Of a stretch of 9,254 bases of DNA, positions 1 through 5,762 are shown in pieces (within the stretch, counting starts at the first letter, position 1; each line of letters opens with the position of its first letter). A program made the position numbers and the translations under genes. Source of the stretch: Selenomonas sp. (GTDB lineage: Bacteria; Bacillota; Negativicutes; Selenomonadales; Selenomonadaceae). Below the pieces are notes generated by a model. The model was not told where the DNA came from, did not search any database, and saw nothing but the letters and a program-made list of their open reading frames with translations. The DNA lies in the NCBI GenBank assembly GCA_003518745.1, contig DOYB01000068.1, positions 1 to 9,254 of the forward strand, in the 5' to 3' direction.

Positions 1-52
1 AAACAATCTTGAGCATCAACCGTTTCAATGAATGCACCAGGGCCATCCATTG

Positions 53-61
53 TGGTATAAT
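53..61 (+). promoter_or_regulatory. Candidate extended -10 promoter for cobO
   Basis: TGG followed by TATAAT gives an extended -10 box (TGnTATAAT) about 57 bases before the cobO start codon. The hexamer is a perfect consensus. No good -35 box lies 16-18 bases upstream (TGCACC at 33-38 is poor), which extended -10 promoters can tolerate. No cobalamin riboswitch features were recognised in the 118 bases before the gene. The rest of this leader holds only the AGGAG ribosome binding site at 107-111. Confidence 0.45.
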
Positions 62-118
62 TTTTACGTTATTTAGCCACGAATTTACGGTTGTGATATA
101 AATATCAGGAGTGATGAC

Positions 119-655
119 ATGGAAAAAAAAGGGCTTGTGATAGTACATACGGGAGAAGGAAAGGGAAAGACCACCGCCGCCCTTGGTTTGGCGCTGCGGG
201 CATGGGGAGATGGACTCAGGGTGCTCATCCTTCAGTTTATAAAGGGCAGTTGGGAATATGGCGAGCTGAAGGCTATTGAAAAACTGAACAGCCTTGATGG
301 CAATATAAAAGTCTGCCAGTGCGGACTGGGCTTTACGCGCAGGAACTCCGAAAATGCCGAGGAACATAAAAGAGCTGCCGAAAGCGCCTTGAGCAAAGCG
401 CATGATGCCATAACCTGCGGCAAATGGGATATGGTAATCCTGGACGAAATAAACTACGCCGCAAAGTTCAGCCTCATTGACGAGACTGAGCTTCTCTCCC
501 TGCTTGATGCGAGGCCAGAGCCCCTGCATCTTGTATTTACAGGACGTGATGCCCTGCCTGCCCTCATAGACAATGCCGACCTTGTAACAGAGATGAAGCT
601 TGTAAAGCATCCCTTTCAGCACGGAATCAAGGCTCAAAAAGGGATTGAGTTTTAA
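119..655 (+). CDS. cobO: Cob(I)yrinic acid a,c-diamide / cob(I)alamin adenosyltransferase (CobA/CobO/BtuR family)
   Basis: This enzyme transfers the 5'-deoxyadenosyl group of ATP to the cobalt of a reduced corrinoid, making the adenosyl form of B12 in the cytoplasm. The 178-residue protein has the family P-loop TGEGKGKTT at residues 11-19, a Walker B-like segment DMVILDE at 104-110, and the typical C-terminal block: TGR at 141-143, DLVTEM at 154-159, then KHPF and GIKAQKGIE to the end. Its length fits the short Firmicutes form, which lacks the N-terminal extension of enterobacterial BtuR. The ATG is preceded by AGGAG (107-111) with 7-base spacing, which fixes the start. No other B12 genes are in view, so whether it serves de novo synthesis (CobO) or salvage (BtuR) is open. 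ilvD follows after 81 bases with its own -10-like box. The family assignment is firm; the exact substrate is inferred. Confidence 0.93.
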   Translation: MEKKGLVIVHTGEGKGKTTAALGLALRAWGDGLRVLILQFIKGSWEYGELKAIEKLNSLDGNIKVCQCGLGFTRRNSENAEEHKRAAESALSKAHDAITCGKWDMVILDEINYAAKFSLIDETELLSLLDARPEPLHLVFTGRDALPALIDNADLVTEMKLVKHPFQHGIKAQKGIEF

Positions 656-703
656 TCATAAATGGGATAAAATGAAGCGGATATTATTAACTTTTGTTCA
701 TTA

Positions 704-709
704 TATAAT
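704..709 (+). promoter_or_regulatory. Candidate -10 box (TATAAT) ahead of ilvD
   Basis: A perfect TATAAT lies 27 bases before the ilvD start codon in an AT-rich stretch between cobO and ilvD. No convincing -35 hexamer is visible at the usual spacing, and no terminator hairpin with a U-tract separates cobO from ilvD. ilvD may therefore be transcribed both from here and by read-through from cobO. No T-box or leader peptide was recognised in this 81-base gap. Confidence 0.35.
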
Positions 710-736
710 CCATTTGCATGTTAGGAGAAATGAAAA

Positions 737-2395
737 ATGAGAAGCGATATTGTAAAGAAGGGCGCCACACGCTGCGCCCATCGTTCACTGTTCAATGCCA
801 ACGGCTTTGGGCCTGAGGATCTCAAGAAGCCCCTTATCGGTATCTGCAATTCCTTCAACGAAATCATTCCGGGGCACATGCACCTGAAATCAATAACCGA
901 AGCAGCCAAGCTGGGTGTCGCCGCCGCGGGCGGAACCCCCATCGAATTCCCTGCCATCGGTGTGTGCGACGGTATCGCCATGGGACATACCGGGATGAAA
1001 TACTCTCTGGCCAGCCGCGAACTCATCGCGGACTCCATTGAGGCCGTAACAATGGCCTCAGGCTTTGACGGGCTGGTGCTCATTCCAAACTGCGACAAGG
1101 TAGTCCCGGGAATGCTCATGGCGGCGGCCCGGCTGAACATCCCCAGCATCATCGTCAGCGGCGGCCCAATGCTGGCCGGACGCTTCCACGGGAAGGACAT
1201 CAGCGTAAGCCAGTCCTTCGAGGCCGCAGGCAAATTTGCCGCAGGAAACATGGATGCCGAGGAAATGGCTGAGCTTGAAGCCCACGCCTGCCCCGGATGC
1301 GGTTCCTGCGCCGGTCTTTTCACCGCCAACACCATGAACTGTCTCTCTGAGGCTCTCGGCATGGCTCTTCCCGGAAACGGCACCATTCCCGCGGCCTACA
1401 ACGGAGCCCGTCTGCAACTTGCTAAGCGCGCAGGCGCGGTGCTGCTCAAGCTTATCGAGCAGGATATCAAGCCCCGTGACATACTGACTCGCGAAGCCTT
1501 TGAAAATGCCATTACAGTGGATATGGGCATTGGAGGTTCCTCAAATACCGTACTTCATCTTACAGCCATTGCCCACGAAGCCGGCATAACCATACCCGCT
1601 CCCCTCTTTGATGAAATCAGCCACCGTACTCCCTACATCACAAAGCTCAGTCCTGCCGGAACCCATCACATGCAGGATCTGAATGAGGCAGGCGGAATAA
1701 GCGCCGTAATGAATGAGCTTTCCAAGAAGGGAATACTCCATCTGGATGCCCTCACTGTCACAGGTACGGTTGCTGACCGTATCAGGAACGCCAAGATTCA
1801 GCGCCCCGACGTGATTCACACAGTAGAAGATCCCTATCGCCCCACAGGCGGCATCGCAATCCTTCAGGGCAATCTCTGCCCTGACTACGCAGTCGTGAAA
1901 GCCTCTGCCGTAAAAGAGGACATGCTGGTTTATAAGGGAACCGCCCGTTGCTTCAACTCCGAGGAGGAAGGTGTAAACGCCATCATGGAGGGCAAAATCC
2001 ACGATGGCGATGTGGTGGTAATCCGCTATGAGGGCCCCAAGGGCGGCCCCGGCATGCAGGAAATGCTGAACCCCACCGCGGTCATAACCGGCATGGGACT
2101 GAAGGTCGGACTCATCACCGACGGGCGCTTCAGCGGCGCCAGCCAGGGCGCCTGCATCGGTCACATTTCCCCCGAAGCCATGGAGGGTGGTCCTATCGCC
2201 CTTATCGAGGACGGCGATATCATCTCCATCGACATTCCCAACCGCAAGCTTTCGCTGGAGGTCAGTGATGAGGAGCTTGCCCGCCGCAGGGCAGCGTGGA
2301 AGAAACCGGCGCCCAAAATCAATCACGGCTACCTTGCCCGTTACGCAAAGCTTACCACCTCTGCCAGCACAGGCGCTGTGGTAAAGGCTGACTAA
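737..2395 (+). CDS. ilvD: Dihydroxy-acid dehydratase
   Basis: IlvD dehydrates 2,3-dihydroxy-isovalerate and 2,3-dihydroxy-3-methylvalerate to the 2-keto acids that precede valine, leucine and isoleucine. It is a cytoplasmic, oxygen-sensitive Fe-S enzyme. The 552-residue protein is full length for the short bacterial form. Likely cluster cysteines are C37 (GICNSFNE), C119 (NCDKVVPG) and C191 (CPGCGSCAG, 185-193). D120 and K121 match the Mg2+ site, where the lysine is carbamylated in studied homologues. The C-terminal signature LITDGRFSGAS is at about 459-469, with S466 the proposed catalytic serine. The ATG is preceded by AGGAG (723-727) with a 9-base gap. An ATG at 730 is in another frame. 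trmL begins 9 bases after the stop, suggesting co-transcription. No other branched-chain amino acid genes are in the window, so ilvD is detached from the usual ilv-leu cluster here. No defects were seen. Confidence 0.97.
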   Translation: MRSDIVKKGATRCAHRSLFNANGFGPEDLKKPLIGICNSFNEIIPGHMHLKSITEAAKLGVAAAGGTPIEFPAIGVCDGIAMGHTGMKYSLASRELIADSIEAVTMASGFDGLVLIPNCDKVVPGMLMAAARLNIPSIIVSGGPMLAGRFHGKDISVSQSFEAAGKFAAGNMDAEEMAELEAHACPGCGSCAGLFTANTMNCLSEALGMALPGNGTIPAAYNGARLQLAKRAGAVLLKLIEQDIKPRDILTREAFENAITVDMGIGGSSNTVLHLTAIAHEAGITIPAPLFDEISHRTPYITKLSPAGTHHMQDLNEAGGISAVMNELSKKGILHLDALTVTGTVADRIRNAKIQRPDVIHTVEDPYRPTGGIAILQGNLCPDYAVVKASAVKEDMLVYKGTARCFNSEEEGVNAIMEGKIHDGDVVVIRYEGPKGGPGMQEMLNPTAVITGMGLKVGLITDGRFSGASQGACIGHISPEAMEGGPIALIEDGDIISIDIPNRKLSLEVSDEELARRRAAWKKPAPKINHGYLARYAKLTTSASTGAVVKAD

Positions 2396-2404
2396 GGTAA
2401 CGCC

Positions 2405-2914
2405 GTGCATATAGTTCTAATAGAGCCGGAAATTCCCGGCAACACAGGAAACATTGCCAGGCTTTGTGCCGGAACAGGCATCGAACTTCACTTGGTAAGG
2501 CCCCTTGGATTTTCTACAGATGATAAATATCTGAAACGTGCGGGGCTTGACTACTGGCACTTGGTCAAGGTACATTATCATGATAATTTCAATGAGGTGC
2601 TGGAGCTATACAAGGGATGTGCCTTCCACTTCTGCTCCACAAAGGCACCTCGCGCCCATACAGAGGCTTCCTACCACATTGATGACCTGCTGGTGTTCGG
2701 AAAGGAGACCGCAGGCATTCCGGAGGACATACTGGCTGCTCATTGGGAAGACTGCATACGCATCCCCATGATAGCCGAAGCCCGCTCCTTGAATCTTTCA
2801 AATGCTGTGGCGGTAGTCGCATACGAAGCCATGAGGCAGTTGAATTTCGCCAACCTCGCCACAGCCGGTGAAGGTTTAAGGACTATGACACAGAGGAGTT
2901 TTTATAGTGATTAA
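2405..2914 (+). CDS. trmL: tRNA (cytidine/uridine(34)-2'-O)-methyltransferase, SPOUT family
   Basis: TrmL uses S-adenosylmethionine to methylate the 2'-OH of the wobble nucleotide (position 34) of certain tRNA-Leu isoacceptors. The 169-residue protein is a single SPOUT domain of usual length. All three family motifs are visible: PEIPGNTGNIARLC at 8-21 with conserved N13, N16 and R19; VFGKETAGIPE at 97-107; and IRIPM...RSLNLSNAVAVVAYEA at about 118-142. The last two form the knotted cofactor pocket. Translation most likely starts at the GTG, where MHIVLIEPEIPG matches the family N terminus. The only nearby Shine-Dalgarno-like bases are AAGG, overlapping the ilvD stop codon. The gene therefore seems translationally linked to ilvD, and its 3' end overlaps murB by 8 bases. 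Family assignment is strong; exact tRNA targets are inferred from homologues. Confidence 0.93.
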   Translation: MHIVLIEPEIPGNTGNIARLCAGTGIELHLVRPLGFSTDDKYLKRAGLDYWHLVKVHYHDNFNEVLELYKGCAFHFCSTKAPRAHTEASYHIDDLLVFGKETAGIPEDILAAHWEDCIRIPMIAEARSLNLSNAVAVVAYEAMRQLNFANLATAGEGLRTMTQRSFYSD

Positions 2915-3821
2915 TGAAAGTTTAGTGGCGGAGCTGCGAAAATTCCTGACCCCTGAGCAGCTTCTCCTGGAGGAGCCTATGAGCTCCCATACGACCTTCC
3001 GCATAGGAGGCCCGGCAGACTATCTTATTTTCCCCTCCAGCCTGCCGCAGCTTAGGCAGATTTTTCAACTGCTGCGCGCCTATGAGGTCCCCTTTCTGGT
3101 TTTGGGCAATGGGTCAAACGTATTGGTTCGGGACAAGGGCATTCGCGGAGCAGTGATAAAGTTCAACCAGTATTTCTCGAAGATACGTCAGGAAGGTTCC
3201 ACCCTTATCGTGGAGTCAGGCGCGCTACTTAAGGATGTCTCATATTTTGCTGCGGAAGCAGGGCTTGCGGGACTTGAGTTTGCCGTGGGAATTCCCGGCA
3301 GCATAGGTGGCGCTGTCTTCATGAACGCAGGCGCCTATGACGGCGAAATGAAGAACGTGGTTTCCAAGGTTCGCTCCGTAAGCCCTGCAGGCAGCTTTTC
3401 AGAACTGGCTGTTGAGGATCTGGAGCTCGGCTACCGGCGCAGCATCTTCCACTACACAGGGCAAATCATATGCGAAGTGGAGCTGTCCCTGACAATGGGC
3501 AATCCCGAGGAAATCCGTGCAAAAATGAATGACCTGACCACACGCCGTGAGAGCAAGCAGCCACTGGAAATGCCCTCAGCCGGAAGCACCTTCAAGCGTC
3601 CCAAGGGATATTTCGCGGGAACTCTCATAGACCAAACCGGGCTAAAGGGGCTTCGGGTTGGCGATGCCATGGTATCAACAAAGCATGCGGGCTTCGTTGT
3701 AAACGCGGGTCACGCCACTGCCGCGGACGTACTTGCCTTAATCGAGGAAGTCAAAAAGTGCGTCTATGCCGCCCATGGAGTCAAGCTCTACCCTGAAGTC
3801 AGGATAATCGGAGAGGAATAA
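2907..3821 (+). CDS. murB: UDP-N-acetylenolpyruvoylglucosamine reductase
   Basis: MurB is the FAD- and NADPH-dependent enzyme that reduces UDP-GlcNAc-enolpyruvate to UDP-MurNAc, the second committed step of peptidoglycan synthesis, in the cytoplasm. The 304-residue protein shows the FAD-binding segments LGNGSNVLVRDKG (66-78) and GIPGSIGGAVFMNAGAYDGE (128-147). Catalytic residues inferred by homology are R177 (GYRRS), S227 (AGSTFKRP) and E297 (LYPEVR). The STFKRP form and the overall length point to a type II MurB, the shorter class common in Firmicutes. The GTG start at 2907 has AGAGGAG (2892-2898) 8 bases upstream. The nearby ATG at 2914 is out of frame. The start overlaps the end of trmL, so translation is probably coupled. 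It is the last gene of the plus-strand block and is followed by a strong hairpin. No key residue is missing. Confidence 0.97.
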   Translation: MINESLVAELRKFLTPEQLLLEEPMSSHTTFRIGGPADYLIFPSSLPQLRQIFQLLRAYEVPFLVLGNGSNVLVRDKGIRGAVIKFNQYFSKIRQEGSTLIVESGALLKDVSYFAAEAGLAGLEFAVGIPGSIGGAVFMNAGAYDGEMKNVVSKVRSVSPAGSFSELAVEDLELGYRRSIFHYTGQIICEVELSLTMGNPEEIRAKMNDLTTRRESKQPLEMPSAGSTFKRPKGYFAGTLIDQTGLKGLRVGDAMVSTKHAGFVVNAGHATAADVLALIEEVKKCVYAAHGVKLYPEVRIIGEE

Positions 3822-3834
3822 ACTATTAAGAAAA

Positions 3835-3887
3835 TAGGGGCTGTGAAGAAAGTGACCCATCAGCAGGTCATATCTTCACAGCCCCTA
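3835..3887. terminator. Bidirectional hairpin terminator between convergent murB and vapC
   Basis: A perfect 15-bp inverted repeat (TAGGGGCTGTGAAGA at 3835-3849 against TCTTCACAGCCCCTA at 3873-3887) encloses a 23-base loop. The loop can itself form a 5-bp helix (TGACC 3853-3857 with GGTCA 3866-3870). Read on the minus strand, the hairpin is followed at once by TTTTCTTAATAG, a fair U-tract, so it best fits termination of the minus-strand vapBC transcript. On the plus strand the following bases are only ACTTAATCC, so termination of murB would rely mainly on stem strength or on the second hairpin at 3892-3921. Confidence 0.8.
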
Positions 3888-3891
3888 ACTT

Positions 3892-3921
3892 AATCCTGAA
3901 TCCGTGAAACCGGATAGGATT
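3892..3921. repeat. Secondary hairpin inside the intergenic element
   Basis: AATCCT (3892-3897) pairs with AGGATT (3916-3921), and ATCCG (3900-3904) pairs with CGGAT (3911-3915). The result is an 11-bp stem with a two-base bulge (GA) and a TGAAAC loop. On the plus strand it is followed by TTATTA, so it could act as a weak second terminator for murB. It uses the left arm of the larger 3895-3985 inverted repeat, so the two folds exclude each other. Confidence 0.45.
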
Positions 3922-3937
3922 TATTACGCACATGCTA

Positions 3938-3961
3938 TGTCCGCCCACTTGGGGACGGACA
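3938..3961. repeat. GC-rich hairpin (TGTCCG...CGGACA) in the centre of the element
   Basis: TGTCCG (3938-3943) pairs with CGGACA (3956-3961). Inside it, CCC (3944-3946) can pair with GGG (3952-3954) around a single bulged A, leaving a five-base loop. The core ACTTGGGGACGG resembles short palindromic units I associate with REP-type repeats and their tyrosine transposases. That resemblance is from memory and was not searched. No transposase gene is in the window. Confidence 0.4.
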
Positions 3962-3972
3962 GTGTTCGAGTT

Positions 3973-4398
3973 TCACGTATTCAGGTTAATGACAGTAGTT
4001 GGCTCAGTCCAATCTTCGATTCTTAATCCGGGAACTCGAACAAACTCTTTGGTATTATGCGTTACCACAGTCCAGTCCCTCGCAATAGCCTGCCCGGCAA
4101 TCATTACATCATACAGACCAATAGGAGTGCCTTTTGCAGCCAGATTTGCCCGTACTCGTCCAGATGCGATAGCGTCCTTTTCCGTAAACGACACTATCAT
4201 ATAATTAGACAGAAACATTCTCATGATTTCTCTGCTTCTGGCTTTCCAATTGCTTTTCTCAGCGCCATATTCCAGTTCGCTGACAGTGATGGATGATATG
4301 CATATATCATCCAGATCTATCGACATTAGTTTTTTGTTGAGGCAGGGATATGTTCCCTTCATAGCATATATACAGATATTGGTGTCCAAAACATACAT
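3973..4398 (-). CDS. vapC: PIN-domain endoribonuclease toxin, VapC family
   Basis: VapC toxins are Mg2+-dependent PIN-domain RNases that cut specific tRNA or rRNA sites until bound by their VapB antitoxin. The 141-residue protein shows the PIN acidic residues D5 (YVLDTN), E41 (SELEYG) and D97 (GLYDVMIAGQA), then VTHNTKEFVRVPGLRIEDW (112-130), a C-terminal block typical of the MvpT/enteric VapC subgroup. I choose the ATG at 4398. It has GGAGG (4410-4406) with 7-base spacing and overlaps the vapB stop as TGATG, so translation is coupled. A TTG one codon upstream would add a single residue but fits less well. The last four residues and the stop codon lie in or beside the right arm of a putative small insertion, so the native C terminus may have been altered without loss of the catalytic domain. 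The cellular target cannot be told from sequence. Confidence 0.9.
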   Translation of the reverse strand: MYVLDTNICIYAMKGTYPCLNKKLMSIDLDDICISSITVSELEYGAEKSNWKARSREIMRMFLSNYMIVSFTEKDAIASGRVRANLAAKGTPIGLYDVMIAGQAIARDWTVVTHNTKEFVRVPGLRIEDWTEPTTVINLNT

Positions 4399-4625
4399 CA
4401 AAACGCCTCCCGATCAGCCTGTTCAGGCTGATTTCTTTCAAAGGGAGTGTCTTCGTCCATTTGACCAAGACATTGCCGCAGCAGCGCTTTAGGGTCATCT
4501 GATGGTATCAAAAAATAGCAGTTATCATAGCTTTTCACAATGAACTCTTTCCCTTGAACGGGATATTCCTTTGGCATGCGTATAGCTTGGCTGTTCCCGC
4601 ATTTAAACCCCTTTGCAAGCAACAT
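4398..4625 (-). CDS. vapB: Antitoxin, VapB family (AbrB/SpoVT-type DNA-binding fold)
   Basis: VapB binds and neutralises VapC and represses its own promoter. This 75-residue protein begins MLLAKGFKCGNSQAIRMPKEY. The segment at about residues 5-21 matches the swapped-hairpin AbrB-like DNA-binding domain of VapB antitoxins (consensus like KxFxNGxSQAVRLPKE). The acidic C-terminal half (MDEDTPFERNQPEQADREAF, 56-75) is the region that usually wraps the toxin. I choose the ATG at 4625 because GGAGGTG (4638-4632) stands 6 bases upstream. A longer reading from a TTG at 4640 would begin inside that ribosome binding site and just before the operator palindrome, so it is unlikely. The stop overlaps the vapC start by one base. 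Base use here is visibly more AT-rich than in the flanking housekeeping genes, consistent with an acquired module. Confidence 0.88.
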   Translation of the reverse strand: MLLAKGFKCGNSQAIRMPKEYPVQGKEFIVKSYDNCYFLIPSDDPKALLRQCLGQMDEDTPFERNQPEQADREAF

Positions 4626-4640
4626 GGCAAACACCTCCAA

Positions 4641-4660
4641 CTTTATGTATATACATAAAG
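4641..4660. promoter_or_regulatory. Perfect 20-bp palindrome, likely VapB/VapBC operator
   Basis: CTTTATGTAT joined to ATACATAAAG is a perfect palindrome. It lies between the -10 box and the vapB ribosome binding site, over the expected transcription start. A second perfect 8-bp palindrome, TGTATACA (4661-4668), abuts it and overlaps the -10 box. Both contain TATGTATA on the minus strand, so the core appears twice. VapB-type antitoxins repress by binding such palindromes. That this one is bound is inferred from position and symmetry. Confidence 0.7.
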
Positions 4661-4687
4661 TGTATACATAATTAACGAATGTGTCAA
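4659..4687 (-). promoter_or_regulatory. vapBC promoter
   Basis: On the minus strand TTGACA (4687-4682), a perfect -35 box, is followed after 17 bases by TACACT (4664-4659), a 4-of-6 match to the -10 consensus. Transcription would begin near 4652, within the 20-bp palindrome and about 27 bases before the vapB start. The placement gives the toxin-antitoxin pair its own autoregulated promoter. No terminator is evident between the flippase-like gene and this promoter. Confidence 0.7.
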
Positions 4688-4718
4688 TAAGAGATTTTAC
4701 ACCGAAAAATGTATTACT

Positions 4719-5708
4719 CTATTTCGCCAGCTGCCGATTCAGGAAATCCCTGCCGAATACCTTAATGGTATAATAGAAGCCGATAAGAAACGGAATGTAT
4801 TCTGCTATGAGACGCCAGCAGACCGCGATTATGCCCACGGTTCCCGCAGGCACGCTCTCGGCAAAGAGCATGACAAAACCGCCCTCAGCCACACCGGCGC
4901 CCCCCGGGGTCGGGGTGAAATAGAGCAGCATATTCAGGAAAATCATGCGCCCCATAACCGTGTACCAGTCAGCATCCACAATGCCAAGCCCCAGCAACAG
5001 GCATGGGACCACCGCATATATGCAGAGCAGATTCAAGCCTGACTCGATAAACACCAGAAGCATGCTTTTGGGAGCCTTAAGCAGAAGAGAAATCGCGCTT
5101 TTAGTATCTCTGTAGAAGGCAAATATACGTCTCCTTTTTTTTGAGGAAAAGCGCTTTGTGCCCCATATTACAACATAATCCAGAACTCCCCTGCGGGCTC
5201 CCCACACCAAAAACAATATTCCCCAAAAGGTAATAAGGGCACCCGCAATCAGGATATCATTGGATATCCCCGGCAGAATGCCCTCATCATGCAGAAATAT
5301 AAAAGGCATACACAGCAACAGGAAAAAAATCGAAAGCAAGGTGCGCACGATGACCAGCACTGCTGCCTTTCCCGTGGGCACTCCGGCCCGTCTCAAAAAC
5401 ATGAGCTGAGCTACAGCTCCGCCTGTCGCGCCCGGTGTCAGAAGAGCAAGGAAATAATTGCCGAAGATTACCTGAATCGCCTGATAGCGAGTAATCCTCT
5501 CATTGGAAATACGCACAAGATGCATAAGACGGCTGCCGTCAAAAAACATTCCAAATCCTATGAAACCAATGGCCAGCGCCACAGACCAAGTCTGAAATTC
5601 AGTAATATTCTTCAGAGTGTTTATATCCACCGTAGTGTATATGACAGTACCTGAAATCAAAACCACCAGTAAAATCAGGGCAAGGAGCCTTCTTTGAAAT
5701 TTGTTCAT
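4719..5708 (-). CDS. Flippase-like integral membrane protein (UPF0104 / YbhN / LPG-synthase TM domain family)
   Basis: The 329-residue protein is dominated by hydrophobic segments, at roughly 7-26, 41-57, 77-95, 115-139, 151-170, 215-242, 252-265 and 290-316. It carries the two glycine/proline motifs of PF03706: LTPGATGG (90-97) and YFTPTPGGAGVAEGGF (263-278). This is the membrane part shared with MprF, but the soluble aminoacyl-transferase domain that makes lysyl-phosphatidylglycerol is absent. It should therefore not be called a synthase. Members are thought to move or handle lipids or lipid-linked sugars in the cytoplasmic membrane; the substrate here is unknown. The ATG has GGGAG (5720-5716) 7 bases upstream. 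The gene follows folE2 after 54 bases with no terminator seen, so it is probably the distal gene of the kinase operon. Membrane-segment positions are estimates by eye. Confidence 0.85.
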   Translation of the reverse strand: MNKFQRRLLALILLVVLISGTVIYTTVDINTLKNITEFQTWSVALAIGFIGFGMFFDGSRLMHLVRISNERITRYQAIQVIFGNYFLALLTPGATGGAVAQLMFLRRAGVPTGKAAVLVIVRTLLSIFFLLLCMPFIFLHDEGILPGISNDILIAGALITFWGILFLVWGARRGVLDYVVIWGTKRFSSKKRRRIFAFYRDTKSAISLLLKAPKSMLLVFIESGLNLLCIYAVVPCLLLGLGIVDADWYTVMGRMIFLNMLLYFTPTPGGAGVAEGGFVMLFAESVPAGTVGIIAVCWRLIAEYIPFLIGFYYTIKVFGRDFLNRQLAK

Positions 5709-5762
5709 TGGCTGTCTCCCCGCCCTTCCCTACGTCTTAAAATCTACAGCATCAAAGAAAAA

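Larger units (their letters stand above)
3890..3990. mobile_element. Candidate MITE/REPIN-like element with terminal inverted repeats and TTAAT flanks
   Basis: Two 16-base arms face each other: CCTGAATCCGTGAAAC at 3895-3910 and GTTTCACGTATTCAGG at 3970-3985. They are inverted copies matching at 15 of 16 positions. The same five bases, TTAAT, lie directly outside each arm in direct orientation (3890-3894 and 3986-3990), as expected of a target-site duplication. The 59 bases between the arms hold no gene but contain a G/C-rich hairpin (3938-3961). Size, lack of coding capacity and structure suit a small non-autonomous element. The right arm lies over the 3' end of vapC. Caution: TTAA is itself palindromic, so the flanks could be an extension of the inverted repeat with a one-base shift rather than a true duplication. 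No second copy is present in this window. Confidence 0.45.

Noticed and set aside
17..93. Seven-base inverted pair CAACCGT (17-23) and ACGGTTG (87-93) before cobO as a possible riboswitch or operator
   Set aside because: The arms are short and more than 60 bases apart. No B12-box-like conserved sequence was recognised.
3..101. Open plus-strand frame from the window edge to a TAA at 99-101, possibly the end of an upstream gene
   Set aside because: The 32 codons show no recognisable protein pattern, and a perfect TATAAT with TGG ahead of it falls inside. A promoter region explains the stretch better.
660..715. Imperfect pairing AAATGG(G)AT with ATCCATTT between cobO and ilvD as a terminator
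   Set aside because: Only about 8 AT-rich pairs with a large loop and no U-tract. It overlaps the candidate -10 box.
721..1386. 221-codon minus-strand open frame opposite the ilvD N-terminal half
   Set aside because: It lies antisense to conserved ilvD motifs and its Ser/Pro/Ala-rich composition is typical of shadow frames.
1541..2410. Long minus-strand open frame (289 codons) opposite ilvD
   Set aside because: It is a shadow of a well-conserved ilvD coding strand. Its translation is rich in Gly/Ala/Val/Cys without any domain and has no ribosome binding site.
3932..4492. Several plus-strand open frames of 79-90 codons over vapBC
   Set aside because: They are antisense to a convincing vapC/vapB pair and have no supporting motifs.
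4626..4640. Upstream TTG start giving VapB five extra residues (MEVFA)
   Set aside because: These codons are the GGAGGTG ribosome binding site of the ATG at 4625.
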